Shown here piece after piece: positions 1 to 6,182 of a stretch of 13,842 nucleotides of DNA (position 1 is the stretch's first letter; the number at the start of each line of letters is the position of its first letter). Under the pieces are notes generated by a model. That model made no database searches, had not been told where the DNA came from, and was given only the letters and a program-made list of their open reading frames with translations. This stretch comes from an uncultured Clostridia bacterium (GTDB lineage Bacteria > Bacillota > Clostridia > Christensenellales > Aristaeellaceae). The stretch spans positions 1 to 13,842 of the forward strand of contig CAKTYE010000066.1 in the NCBI GenBank assembly GCA_934631985.1. Reading direction: 5' to 3'. Both the position numbers and the translations under genes were made by a program.

Positions 1-33
1 CACGCATCTGCCAACGTTTCCCGTGCGTATTTC

Positions 34-55
34 ATACCCCAACGGATACCCCAAC
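34..55. repeat. Short direct repeat at the window edge
   Basis: The 10-mer ATACCCCAAC occurs twice, at 34-43 and 46-55, with a 12-bp period. Positions 1-93 otherwise hold nothing I can support. The plus strand is open from 1 to a TAG at 76-78, and the minus strand has an ATG at 35 running off the edge, but neither 11-25-codon fragment resembles a protein I know and neither has a clear ribosome binding site. Confidence 0.35.
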
Positions 56-93
56 ACCCGTTGTATCACGTATCATAGCATTACACAAAAATC

Positions 94-144
94 AAAAAAA
101 TGCCCAACACGGATACATGCTTGCACCGTATTGGGCATCTTTTA
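94..144 (-). terminator. Rho-independent terminator after tRNA-Lys, probably bidirectional
   Basis: A 12-bp stem is formed by 101-112 and 126-137, with one internal mismatch and a 13-nt loop. On the minus strand it is followed by a run of seven T (94-100), a classic intrinsic terminator placed just after the tRNA. On the plus strand the hairpin is followed by a weaker TCTTTT tract (139-144), so it could also stop transcription arriving from the left edge. Confidence 0.85.
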
Positions 145-155
145 TAATAAAAAAG

Positions 156-228
156 TACACCATTAGGGACTCGAACCCTAGACACCCTGATTAAGAGTCA
201 GGTGCTCTACCAACTGAGCTAATGGTGC
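156..228 (-). tRNA. tRNA-Lys(CUU)
   Basis: This 73-nt cloverleaf lacks an encoded CCA. The acceptor stem pairs GCACCAT with ATGGTGT (a terminal G-U) and has discriminator A. The D arm contains AGCTCAGTTGGTAGAGC and the T arm contains GGTTCGAGTCC. The anticodon stem CCTGA/TCAGG closes the loop CTCTTAA, giving anticodon CTT, which reads the lysine codon AAG. It has its own promoter and terminator, so it is a separate transcription unit from the redox operon upstream. No duplicated tRNA 3' end that would mark an integrated element was seen in the window. Confidence 0.96.
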
Positions 229-233
229 ATATC

Positions 234-249
234 GCTTGCTTCAGCAAGC
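234..249 (-). other. Hairpin in the tRNA-Lys 5' leader
   Basis: A perfect 7-bp inverted repeat, GCTTGCT and AGCAAGC with a 2-nt loop, lies between the tRNA promoter and the mature 5' end. It may fold in the precursor and assist or influence RNase P processing; this role is inferred from position only. Confidence 0.5.
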
Positions 250-256
250 AAAGACT

Positions 257-284
257 ATTATACACGTTTTTCGCAGGAAGTCAA
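257..284 (-). promoter_or_regulatory. Promoter of tRNA-Lys
   Basis: On the minus strand TTGACT (279-284, five of six consensus bases) is separated by 16 bp from a perfect TATAAT (257-262). Transcription would begin near position 250, about 22 nt before the mature tRNA. This is a strong housekeeping-type promoter, as expected for a tRNA. Confidence 0.85.
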
Positions 285-316
285 GCACTTTTTCAGGAAA
301 AATTGGAATTTTTTTG

Positions 317-371
317 AAAAGCGGTCGGGAGGACGCGAAGAAGGCAGTTCAGGCTCCTTCGCGCCCTCCCG
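317..371 (-). terminator. Hairpin terminator at the end of the redox operon
   Basis: A 15-bp stem (326-340 with 357-371; one position pairs as G-U in the minus-strand RNA) begins a few bases after the stop codon of the NuoE-like gene. A short T run (317-320) follows after a 5-nt gap. The stem is very strong but the U tract is offset and short, so termination is likely but may be incomplete. Confidence 0.65.
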
Positions 372-374
372 GAT

Positions 375-620
375 TTACCCCTGTACCTTTTCCAGAATCT
401 CCTTTTGGAAGAAGGCTTCCACCGTGTCCGGGCTGACGGAGTGCAGTACGCCGTCTACCGTCACACATACGCCCTTCTGGCAGTTGCCCGTGCAAAACGT
501 GCCGCTCAGGGTCACCTTGTCCTTCAGATCGTGGGCTTGGATCAGCTTTTCCAGAGCTTCCAGAACCAGCGGGGAACCCTTCACATGGCAGGCGCTGCCA
601 AGGCAAATCGTTACGGTCAT
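375..620 (-). CDS. NuoE-like thioredoxin-fold [2Fe-2S] ferredoxin
   Basis: This 81-residue protein has the cysteine spacing of the thioredoxin-like [2Fe-2S] family, to which NuoE and the small subunits of electron-bifurcating hydrogenases belong: Cys6-x4-Cys11 and Cys43-x3-Cys47, with an extra Cys52. NuoE proteins are usually about 150-170 residues; only the cluster-binding domain is present here, without the N-terminal helical part. The start is fixed by GAGGAGG about 8 nt upstream of ATG. It is the last gene of the operon, 30 bp after the PQ-loop-like gene and just before the hairpin terminator. No NuoF partner is encoded nearby, so it probably acts as a free one-electron carrier or an extra subunit of the Hdr/Flx/Frd system (inference). 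Confidence 0.85.
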   Translation of the reverse strand: MTVTICLGSACHVKGSPLVLEALEKLIQAHDLKDKVTLSGTFCTGNCQKGVCVTVDGVLHSVSPDTVEAFFQKEILEKVQG

Positions 621-650
621 GCTTGTATCCTCCTCATTCGTTGGTGCGCT

Positions 651-929
651 TCAGTTTGCGGCCTGCTCCAGCTTCTTGTTGCGGAAGTACAGGCCAATAT
701 CGGTGCAAACCATGATCACGTTGGGGAAGTAGAACCAGAAAGCAAGGTTGTAGTTGTGCGCAATGATCTTCGAAATAATGCCGCACACATAGCCAAAGGC
801 AATGAAGCACATGAACAGCAGGCTCTTGCCCTTGGTGGAGCGGGAACGGACGGAGCGTACAATGGACATGGGCCAGGACAGACCAAAGCAGACGATCATG
901 ATGGTTTCAAATATGGAGGCCAGATTCAT
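651..929 (-). CDS. Small PQ-loop-like (SemiSWEET-type) membrane protein
   Basis: This 92-residue protein is very hydrophobic, with three predicted transmembrane segments at about residues 4-23, 36-57 and 62-82. A basic loop between the first two contains WPMSIVRSVRSRSTKGKS, resembling the motif of PQ-loop/SemiSWEET proteins, where a Pro-containing helix leads into a positively charged loop. It ends in a cytoplasmic-looking YFRNKK tail. Related short three-helix proteins are common in Firmicutes but their substrate is unknown to me. The start has GGAAGGA about 8 nt upstream. It sits 90 bp after the fumarate reductase flavoprotein gene and 30 bp before the NuoE-like gene. It could be a small transporter, perhaps for a dicarboxylate, or a membrane tether; both are speculation. 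It bears no resemblance to FrdC or FrdD. Confidence 0.75.
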   Translation of the reverse strand: MNLASIFETIMIVCFGLSWPMSIVRSVRSRSTKGKSLLFMCFIAFGYVCGIISKIIAHNYNLAFWFYFPNVIMVCTDIGLYFRNKKLEQAAN

Positions 930-944
930 AAGAAGATCCTTCCT

Positions 945-963
945 GCGTCAGTTCCACTGACGC
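945..963 (-). other. Perfect hairpin upstream of the PQ-loop-like gene
   Basis: An 8-bp perfect inverted repeat (945-952 and 956-963) with a 3-nt loop ends directly before the ribosome binding site of the 651-929 gene. There is no T run, so it is not an intrinsic terminator. It may stabilise or process the mRNA, or affect access of ribosomes. Confidence 0.5.
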
Positions 964-979
964 GCCTTCGTTGGGGGAG

Positions 980-1010
980 CCGCGCCGGACAGATGCGCCG
1001 TCCGACGCGG
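980..1010 (-). other. GC-rich hairpin just after the frdA-like stop codon
   Basis: An 11-bp stem (980-990 with 1000-1010, one G-U in the minus-strand RNA) and a 9-nt loop lie 9 bp downstream of the flavoprotein stop. There is no T tract. Such intercistronic stems often block 3' exonucleases and keep the upstream part of a polycistronic mRNA more abundant; here that role is inferred. Confidence 0.5.
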
Positions 1011-1019
1011 CGAAACATC

Positions 1020-2618
1020 TTACTTCACGCGGCGATAGTCGGGCAGCAGCTTCGGAGAAACGACCTCCGTCTCAATGCCCGCATCCGCAAGCGCCTGCTC
1101 AAAGGCGTCCACATGGGCGAGGGTCAGTGCGCCGACCGTCACGTTCTTGGACTTATTCGCGGCGTTGCGGCCCGCGTTTCGACCAAACACGATGATGTCC
1201 AGCAGGGAGTTGCCCATCAGGCGGTTGCGCCCATGAATGCCGCCCACGGCCTCGCCGGCTACAAACAGGTTCTCCACGGCGCTCTCACAGTCGGCGGTAA
1301 TGTCGATGCCGCCGTTTTGATAATGCAGGGTCGGATAGACCAGGATCGGCTCCTTGCGGATGTCGATGCCGTATTTGCCAAACATGCGCATCATGGCGGG
1401 GATGCGCTTTTCGATGGTGCCTTCGCCGCCCTTCATTTCGATCATGGGGGTGTCGAGCCACACGCCTACGCCCGTGCCGGTGGAAACGCCCTTGCCGCGG
1501 GTGGAGCATTCACGAATGATGGAGGCGGCGGAAACGTCGCGGGTCTCCAGCGGGTGCATGAAGGCTTCGCCGTCCACGTTGATGAGCTTCGCGCCCAGAG
1601 AGCGCACCTTTTCCGTCACCAGCGCGCCGAAGATCTGCTCCGGGAAGGCTGCGCCGGTGGGGTGATATTGCAGCGTATCGGCGTACAGCAGCTTTGCGCC
1701 TGCGCGATAGGCCAGGATCAGGCCGTCTGCCGTCGCGCCGTAGTGGTTGGAGGTGGGGAAGCCCTGATAATGTAGCCGTCCCGCGCCGCCCGTGGCAATG
1801 ATGACCGTCTTGGCCCGGGCGATCAGCAGCTCCTTTGTCTCCATGTTCAGCAGCACCGCGCCCGCGGCATTGCCGTTTTCGTCCTTGATGATCTCAATGG
1901 CGGCGGTGAAGTCCACCACCGGGATACCGCGGTTCAGCACCTCGTCCCGCAGGGTGCGCATGATCTCCGCGCCGGAGTAGTCCTTCGCCGCATGCATGCG
2001 CTTGCGGGAGGTGCCGCCGCCGTGGGTGGTGATCATGGTGCCATCGGGCGCCTTGTCAAATTCCACGCCCAGATCGTTCAGCCACTGGATGGCCTCGGGA
2101 GCTTCCGTCACCAGCGTGCGCAGCAGCTCGGGCTTGGCGGCAAAGTGACCGCCGCCAAACGCATCCAGGTAGTGGATGGCGGGGGAGTCATTGGGCTTGT
2201 CTGCCGCCTGAATACCGCCCTCCGCCATCATGGTGTTGGCGTCGCCCATGCGCAGCTTGGTGACGATCATCACCTTCGCACCTGCGTTGTCGGCCTCAAT
2301 GGCTGCGGAAGCGCCCGCGCCGCCGCCGCCGATGATCAGCACATCGGTGTCATAATCGGGGTGAGAAAGGTCGATCTCCGCGGCCTTGATGCGGCTGTGG
2401 CCCTGCAGCAGCGCGCCCAGCTCCTTGGGAACCTTGCCGCCCTTGTTTGCGCCAATTTGCAGGTGGACGAACTCGTCGCCCTCCTTATAGTCGGGGTGAT
2501 AGGCCCGCAGCAGTGCGTCCTTTTCCTCGGCGGTCATTCTGCGGGGTTCGAGGGCCGCGTTCGCTTCACGGTTGGCTTCCACCTTTTTGATGGATTCCAG
2601 CATTTCCTTGGTATACAT
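1020..2618 (-). CDS. frdA: Soluble fumarate reductase-type flavoprotein subunit (FrdA/TfrA-like)
   Basis: This 532-residue flavoprotein belongs to the succinate dehydrogenase/fumarate reductase/L-aspartate oxidase family. It has an FAD-binding GGGGAG at 97-102, MAEGGIQAA at 131-139, HPTG at 319-322, an Arg360 region (RDVSAASI), His432 before NGGI, and Arg464/Arg466 in GRNRLMGNSL. These match the catalytic His and Arg residues of fumarate reductases. Where membrane enzymes have the His that binds FAD covalently (H-T-x-x-A-x-GG), this one has Asn128-Thr129, so FAD should be bound non-covalently. About 90 residues precede the FAD motif, an unusual extension. The gene follows the iron-sulfur subunit by 14 bp and has GGGAGGG 8 nt before ATG. 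It likely reduces fumarate to succinate in the cytosol. L-aspartate oxidase is a less likely alternative, given the neighbours. Confidence 0.85.
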   Translation of the reverse strand: MYTKEMLESIKKVEANREANAALEPRRMTAEEKDALLRAYHPDYKEGDEFVHLQIGANKGGKVPKELGALLQGHSRIKAAEIDLSHPDYDTDVLIIGGGGAGASAAIEADNAGAKVMIVTKLRMGDANTMMAEGGIQAADKPNDSPAIHYLDAFGGGHFAAKPELLRTLVTEAPEAIQWLNDLGVEFDKAPDGTMITTHGGGTSRKRMHAAKDYSGAEIMRTLRDEVLNRGIPVVDFTAAIEIIKDENGNAAGAVLLNMETKELLIARAKTVIIATGGAGRLHYQGFPTSNHYGATADGLILAYRAGAKLLYADTLQYHPTGAAFPEQIFGALVTEKVRSLGAKLINVDGEAFMHPLETRDVSAASIIRECSTRGKGVSTGTGVGVWLDTPMIEMKGGEGTIEKRIPAMMRMFGKYGIDIRKEPILVYPTLHYQNGGIDITADCESAVENLFVAGEAVGGIHGRNRLMGNSLLDIIVFGRNAGRNAANKSKNVTVGALTLAHVDAFEQALADAGIETEVVSPKLLPDYRRVK

Positions 2619-2632
2619 CGGCGTTCCCTCCC

Positions 2633-3307
2633 TTATTTCTCGATCTCGCGGTGGTTGTACAACTCCTGCAGCTCCTCCACGGGCTTCTGCATCAGCTTTT
2701 CCAGCAGCTCGTTAAAGGTGCCGTCCTTGATCTCCTGCACCCGATCCTCCAGGTGCTGGGACTTGGGCGCAAGATACTTGCCGTTCAGACGGCGGGCCAG
2801 CATGGCCACCTGCGGATGGGAAATGCCCGCAGGGCAGCGGGAGGAGCATACGCCGCACATTACGCAGTCAAAGGACAGCTCCGCGCACTTGGCGAAGTCG
2901 CCACGCTGAGCGTAGGCGATGTACTGCATCACATCCAGCCCCTGGGTGCAGCTCTTGGTGCAGGCATTGCAGCCGATGCAGGCGTAAATCTCGGGATACA
3001 GCTGCATCATCACGGCCTGCTCGGGCTTGATCTTTTCCATGTCATAGACCTGCTTCACCAGCGGGAAGAAGGGCAGGGTCGCCACATACATGTTGTCCTC
3101 CACCTGGGTCTGACAGGCCAGGCAGGTCTTCAGCTCGCGGTCCCCCTGAATGCGGTAGATGGTGGCGCATGCGCCGCAGAAGCCGTTGCGGCAGCCGCAG
3201 CCGCGCACAAGCTGATAGCCTGCGTACTCCATGGCCTTCATGATCGTCAGGTTGGAGGGTACTTCATACTTTTTTCCAAAGAGGAAAACTCGCACCATTT
3301 GCTCCAT
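2633..3307 (-). CDS. frdB: Fumarate reductase-type iron-sulfur subunit (FrdB/TfrB N-terminal-like)
   Basis: This 224-residue protein passes electrons to the adjacent flavoprotein. The N-terminal half is a plant-type [2Fe-2S] domain with Cys37, Cys39, Cys44, Cys47 and Cys62. The second half has two complete four-Cys motifs, Cys110/113/116/120 and Cys148/151/154/158, predicting two [4Fe-4S] clusters. Quinone-linked FrdB proteins have one [4Fe-4S] and one [3Fe-4S], so the cluster set here fits a soluble, quinone-independent enzyme. There is no C-terminal CCG domain of the kind found in methanogen thiol:fumarate reductase TfrB. The C-terminal 65 residues are helical and charged. ATG at 3307 has AAGGAG 13 nt upstream, a rather long spacing; the next Met is at residue 4. 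The gene begins 46 bp after the FlxA-like gene. Confidence 0.85.
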   Translation of the reverse strand: MEQMVRVFLFGKKYEVPSNLTIMKAMEYAGYQLVRGCGCRNGFCGACATIYRIQGDRELKTCLACQTQVEDNMYVATLPFFPLVKQVYDMEKIKPEQAVMMQLYPEIYACIGCNACTKSCTQGLDVMQYIAYAQRGDFAKCAELSFDCVMCGVCSSRCPAGISHPQVAMLARRLNGKYLAPKSQHLEDRVQEIKDGTFNELLEKLMQKPVEELQELYNHREIEK

Positions 3308-3353
3308 AGCTGATATTACGCTCCTTACTCAAAACTCGGAAAGCGGGGAAAAA

Positions 3354-4181
3354 TCAGTATTCGTCCGGCAGCTCGTCCAGCTGGTCAAAGCGGAACACGG
3401 GGCCGTCCTTGCAGACGTATTTGTTGCCGATGTTGCACCGTCCGCACTTGCCCACGCCACACTTCATGCGCAGCTCCATGGTGGTGTACACCTGCGTCTC
3501 CTGGAAGCCCAGCTCCTTCAGTCCCGCCAGCGTGAATTTGATCATGATGGGCGGGCCGCACACGACCACCGTGTAGCTCGTGTCCGGGTTCAACTCCTTG
3601 ACGTAGTTCGGCACAAAGCCCACATGACCGTCCCAGCCCTCCTGCTCGCGGTCAATGGTCAGGCGAACCTCCACGCCCGCGTCCTGCATCCATTCGTCGA
3701 TGATCTCATGGTAATCCAGCAGGTCGTCCTTGGAGCGGGAGCCGTAGACGATCAGCACTCGACCGTAGTTCTCACGCTTGGCCCGCACGTAATTGATGAC
3801 CGAGCGCAGGGGCGCAAGGCCCACGCCGCCCGCGATGAACAGCAGATCCTTGCCCTTGAACGCATCGTCTACAGGGAAGGGCTTGCCATACGGCCCGCGG
3901 ATGGTGATCTGCTGGCCCACGTCCATGGCATGCAGCCAGTTCGTCAGGCAGCCGCACTTCTTGATGCTGAATTCCATGTATTCCGTGTTGGTGGGGGAGG
4001 AGGTGATGGAGAACATGGCCTCGCCCACCCCGGGGATGGACAGCATGGCGCACTGACCGGGCTTGTGATCAAAGGCCTTTTTGCCGTCCAGGCCCACCAC
4101 GCGGAAGGTCTTGATGTCCGGCGTGTCAATGCGGATGTCTGTCACTACGCCGATCTTCGGGATCAGGGTTTCTTCCATCAT
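3354..4181 (-). CDS. flxA: FlxA/AsrB-like NAD(P)H:flavin oxidoreductase with [2Fe-2S]
   Basis: This 275-residue protein belongs to the ferredoxin-NADP reductase superfamily, in the branch containing AsrB, PyrK and sulfhydrogenase gamma subunits. The N-terminal FAD barrel has FSITSSP (57-63) and GPYG (96-99). The nucleotide-binding domain has GGVGLAPLR (118-126) and CGPPIM (208-213). The C-terminal [2Fe-2S] site has Cys241, Cys246, Cys249 and Cys257. It is the likely entry point for NAD(P)H electrons, passing hydride to FAD and single electrons onward. NADH or NADPH preference cannot be decided by eye. It starts 1 bp after the TGA of the preceding gene with GAGGTG upstream; ATG at 4181 or the adjacent ATG at 4178 could be used. 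The context makes it FlxA-like, not a sulfite reductase subunit. Confidence 0.85.
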   Translation of the reverse strand: MMEETLIPKIGVVTDIRIDTPDIKTFRVVGLDGKKAFDHKPGQCAMLSIPGVGEAMFSITSSPTNTEYMEFSIKKCGCLTNWLHAMDVGQQITIRGPYGKPFPVDDAFKGKDLLFIAGGVGLAPLRSVINYVRAKRENYGRVLIVYGSRSKDDLLDYHEIIDEWMQDAGVEVRLTIDREQEGWDGHVGFVPNYVKELNPDTSYTVVVCGPPIMIKFTLAGLKELGFQETQVYTTMELRMKCGVGKCGRCNIGNKYVCKDGPVFRFDQLDELPDEY

Positions 4182-4182
4182 G

Positions 4183-5208
4183 TCACTTCACCTCTTTCGC
4201 CAGCGCCTTGGCGACCTTCACGATGTTCATGGAGATGGGGCATTTCGCCAGGCAGCGTCCGCAGCCCACGCAGCCGTATTCCCCGCCGTTGTTCGCCGGG
4301 AAATACACCAGCTTGTGCATGAACCGCTGACGGAACCGCTCCAGCTGGGTCAGCCGGGGATTGCCGCTTGCCATCTTCGTAAAGTCGGAATACATGCAGG
4401 AGTCCCAGCAGCGGAAGCGCTTGATGCCATGCCCTGTGTCAAAGTCGCGGATGTCATAGCACTGGCAGGTGGGACACACAAAGGTGCAGGCCCCGCAGCC
4501 CAGGCAGGACTGCGACAGCTCCTTCCATTCCGGTGCATCAAACAGCTTCAGCAGGTTCTCGCCGCCAAAGCCCTCCAGGCTCAGGCCGTGCAGGGGCAGC
4601 TTTTCTACGATAGCGCGGATGGCGGCCTGCTGGGCTTCCACCTTGTCCTCGCCGCCGGGGGTCAGCAGCGCGGAGATACGCTCCACAAAGTGCTGACCCT
4701 TTTCGGTGACGGCTTCCAGATAGAGATTGTCCTCATCCATCCAGCAGCGGGCGTCGCCCTCGGGCTGGGCGGGATCCATGCCGAACACAGAGCAGAAGCA
4801 GGTCTCCTCGGGATGGGTGCAGGCCAGGGTGACCACCGTGCCATGCTCCCGCCGGGACTTGTAATAGCTGTCCACCGGCTCTGCCAGAAATACCTTGTCC
4901 AGAATGGTGAAGCTCCGCGCGTCGCAGGCCCGTACGCCGAAGAGGACGAAATCCTCCTGCGCCTTGCGGGGATCGATGATCTCAATCTCCTTGCCCTTCA
5001 CCTTGAAGTCTACCAGATCCTCCGTCTGGGGGAAGAAGAAATCCTTGGCGCTGCGTACGGTGTTCAGGGCGTGGGTCAGCGTCATACCCTCCTGCCAGCG
5101 CTGATAGCGGGCCTGGCCCGATGCGTCGTCAGCGGGGATGTACAGCGCCTCCTGCGCCGCAATGGCGGCAAACAGCGCCGGCAGCTTGTCAATGGGAAGC
5201 TGGAACAT
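4183..5208 (-). CDS. AsrA/FlxB-like [4Fe-4S] dicluster electron transfer protein
   Basis: This 341-residue protein resembles anaerobic sulfite reductase subunit A and sulfhydrogenase beta subunits. The N-terminal 220 residues carry GVRACD (91-96) and a Cys130...Cys137-x-Cys139 set typical of AsrA-like proteins. The C-terminal part has two [4Fe-4S] motifs: Cys235/238/241/245 followed by PTCQC, and Cys313/316/319/323. AsrA-like proteins pair with AsrB-like flavoproteins, and here the AsrB-like gene follows directly. It probably relays electrons between the NAD(P)H-oxidising protein and the MvhD/HdrA core. The start is fixed by the arrangement TAATG, in which its ATG shares one base with the stop of the upstream gene, and GGGAGGGG precedes it. 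No AsrC siroheme subunit is present in the window. Confidence 0.83.
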   Translation of the reverse strand: MFQLPIDKLPALFAAIAAQEALYIPADDASGQARYQRWQEGMTLTHALNTVRSAKDFFFPQTEDLVDFKVKGKEIEIIDPRKAQEDFVLFGVRACDARSFTILDKVFLAEPVDSYYKSRREHGTVVTLACTHPEETCFCSVFGMDPAQPEGDARCWMDEDNLYLEAVTEKGQHFVERISALLTPGGEDKVEAQQAAIRAIVEKLPLHGLSLEGFGGENLLKLFDAPEWKELSQSCLGCGACTFVCPTCQCYDIRDFDTGHGIKRFRCWDSCMYSDFTKMASGNPRLTQLERFRQRFMHKLVYFPANNGGEYGCVGCGRCLAKCPISMNIVKVAKALAKEVK

Positions 5209-6182
5209 TATTTCTCCCCTCCCTTGTGATAGACGATGCTGGGCTCTACGTCGCCCTTGGTGTAATTGGTCAGGGGCGCGCGGCTTTCCGTGTCCTCGCC
5301 CGCCTGATAATCGCCGTAGAAGGTGTTGATGTCCTTGATGAACTTGCGGTTGAGCAGGTGCAGGGGAATGTTCTGCGGACACACCCGGGAGCATTCGCCG
5401 CAGTCCGTGCAGCGGCCCGCCACATGGAACGCGCGGATGATGTGGAACATGCTTTCCTCAAAGCTGTTTGCCGCGGCTTTCTGCGCCACGCCGGAGGCGT
5501 CGTTGTCAAACACGCACTTTTCGCAGGTGCAGGCGGGGCAGACGTTGCGGCAGGCATTGCAGCGGATGCAGCGGCTCAGCTCGCCCTGCCAGAAGGCAAA
5601 GCGCTCATCGGCGGACATGTTCTCAATCTGTTCCACCATGTCGAAGCGGTGGCTGTCCAGCACCTCGCCCTCGTCGCCCAGCAGCTCGTCATACACCATG
5701 TGCCTGCGGCTCTTGCAGTTGCGGCAGCGCTCGGGCAGCGCCTCCTGCTTGGAGACGGTCTTTTCGCCGTAGAGGGTCTCCACGGTGAAGCTGTCGCCTG
5801 CATCCTTTACGCCGGTGATGCCCTTCAGCCCCAGCGCCTTCAGCGCCTCGCCGTCGGTCTTGCCCTGGCAGGGTACGCCGATGACGTAGATGTTGTCCCG
5901 CAGGATGCGATGCTCCTTGATCAGCTGGTTGAAGCTGTAAGTGTCGCAGGGTTTCAGAAACACCAGCACCTTGCCTTCTCTGCGGGATTCCTTGACCAGA
6001 TATTTCGAAAGGTTGCTGCCGCAGAAGTCGTTGTAGACGAACCTCGCATCCAGCTCCTCCTCCGTTTCAAACACGGCGGGGGTCACGTCATAGACAAATT
6101 CACCCGTCTGCCAGCCGAGGACCCGCTGGACGTCCCCGCTGTGCAAAAGCGCCTTGGCACGGGTACGCATCATTTCTTGCAT
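5208..6182 (-). CDS. FlxC-like [4Fe-4S] dicluster protein with FrhB/FdhB-like N-terminal half
   Basis: This 324-residue protein has an N-terminal half recalling coenzyme F420-hydrogenase/formate dehydrogenase beta proteins, including KPCD at 77-80, VPCQG at 103-107 and the ERCRNC pair (Cys153, Cys156). The second half has Cys205/208/211/215 followed by a tight Cys218, Cys220, Cys223 cluster, and then Cys258/261/264/268. Two [4Fe-4S] clusters are expected, and the extra cysteines could bind a third. It overlaps the upstream flxD-like gene by 13 nt and the downstream gene by 1 nt, indicating translational coupling and a stable complex. ATG at 6182 is favoured because GGAGG lies 7 nt upstream. 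It is likely one of the two Flx iron-sulfur subunits. Which one corresponds to FlxB or FlxC elsewhere is my guess. Confidence 0.78.
   Translation of the reverse strand: MQEMMRTRAKALLHSGDVQRVLGWQTGEFVYDVTPAVFETEEELDARFVYNDFCGSNLSKYLVKESRREGKVLVFLKPCDTYSFNQLIKEHRILRDNIYVIGVPCQGKTDGEALKALGLKGITGVKDAGDSFTVETLYGEKTVSKQEALPERCRNCKSRRHMVYDELLGDEGEVLDSHRFDMVEQIENMSADERFAFWQGELSRCIRCNACRNVCPACTCEKCVFDNDASGVAQKAAANSFEESMFHIIRAFHVAGRCTDCGECSRVCPQNIPLHLLNRKFIKDINTFYGDYQAGEDTESRAPLTNYTKGDVEPSIVYHKGGEK

Noticed and set aside
1..78. Integrase or other gene at the left edge
   Set aside because: The 25-codon plus-strand fragment and the 11-codon minus-strand fragment lack recognisable motifs; too little sequence is present.
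405..1775. Long plus-strand open frames, also at 1992-2909, 3231-4322, 4081-5229, 5121-6320, 6847-8634, 8477-9904, 10662-11888 and 11873-12949
   Set aside because: Each lies antisense to a convincing redox or metabolic gene. The translations are Ala/Gly/His/Arg/Leu-rich without motifs, as expected when the opposite strand is GC-rich coding sequence.
3354..5208. Dissimilatory or anaerobic sulfite reductase
   Set aside because: Only the electron-input subunit types are present; there is no siroheme-binding AsrC or DsrAB in the window.
5209..5394. Upstream start for the AsrA-like gene
   Set aside because: The extra 62 residues are an out-of-frame reading of the preceding gene; TAATG coupling at 5208 with a strong ribosome binding site is far more likely.
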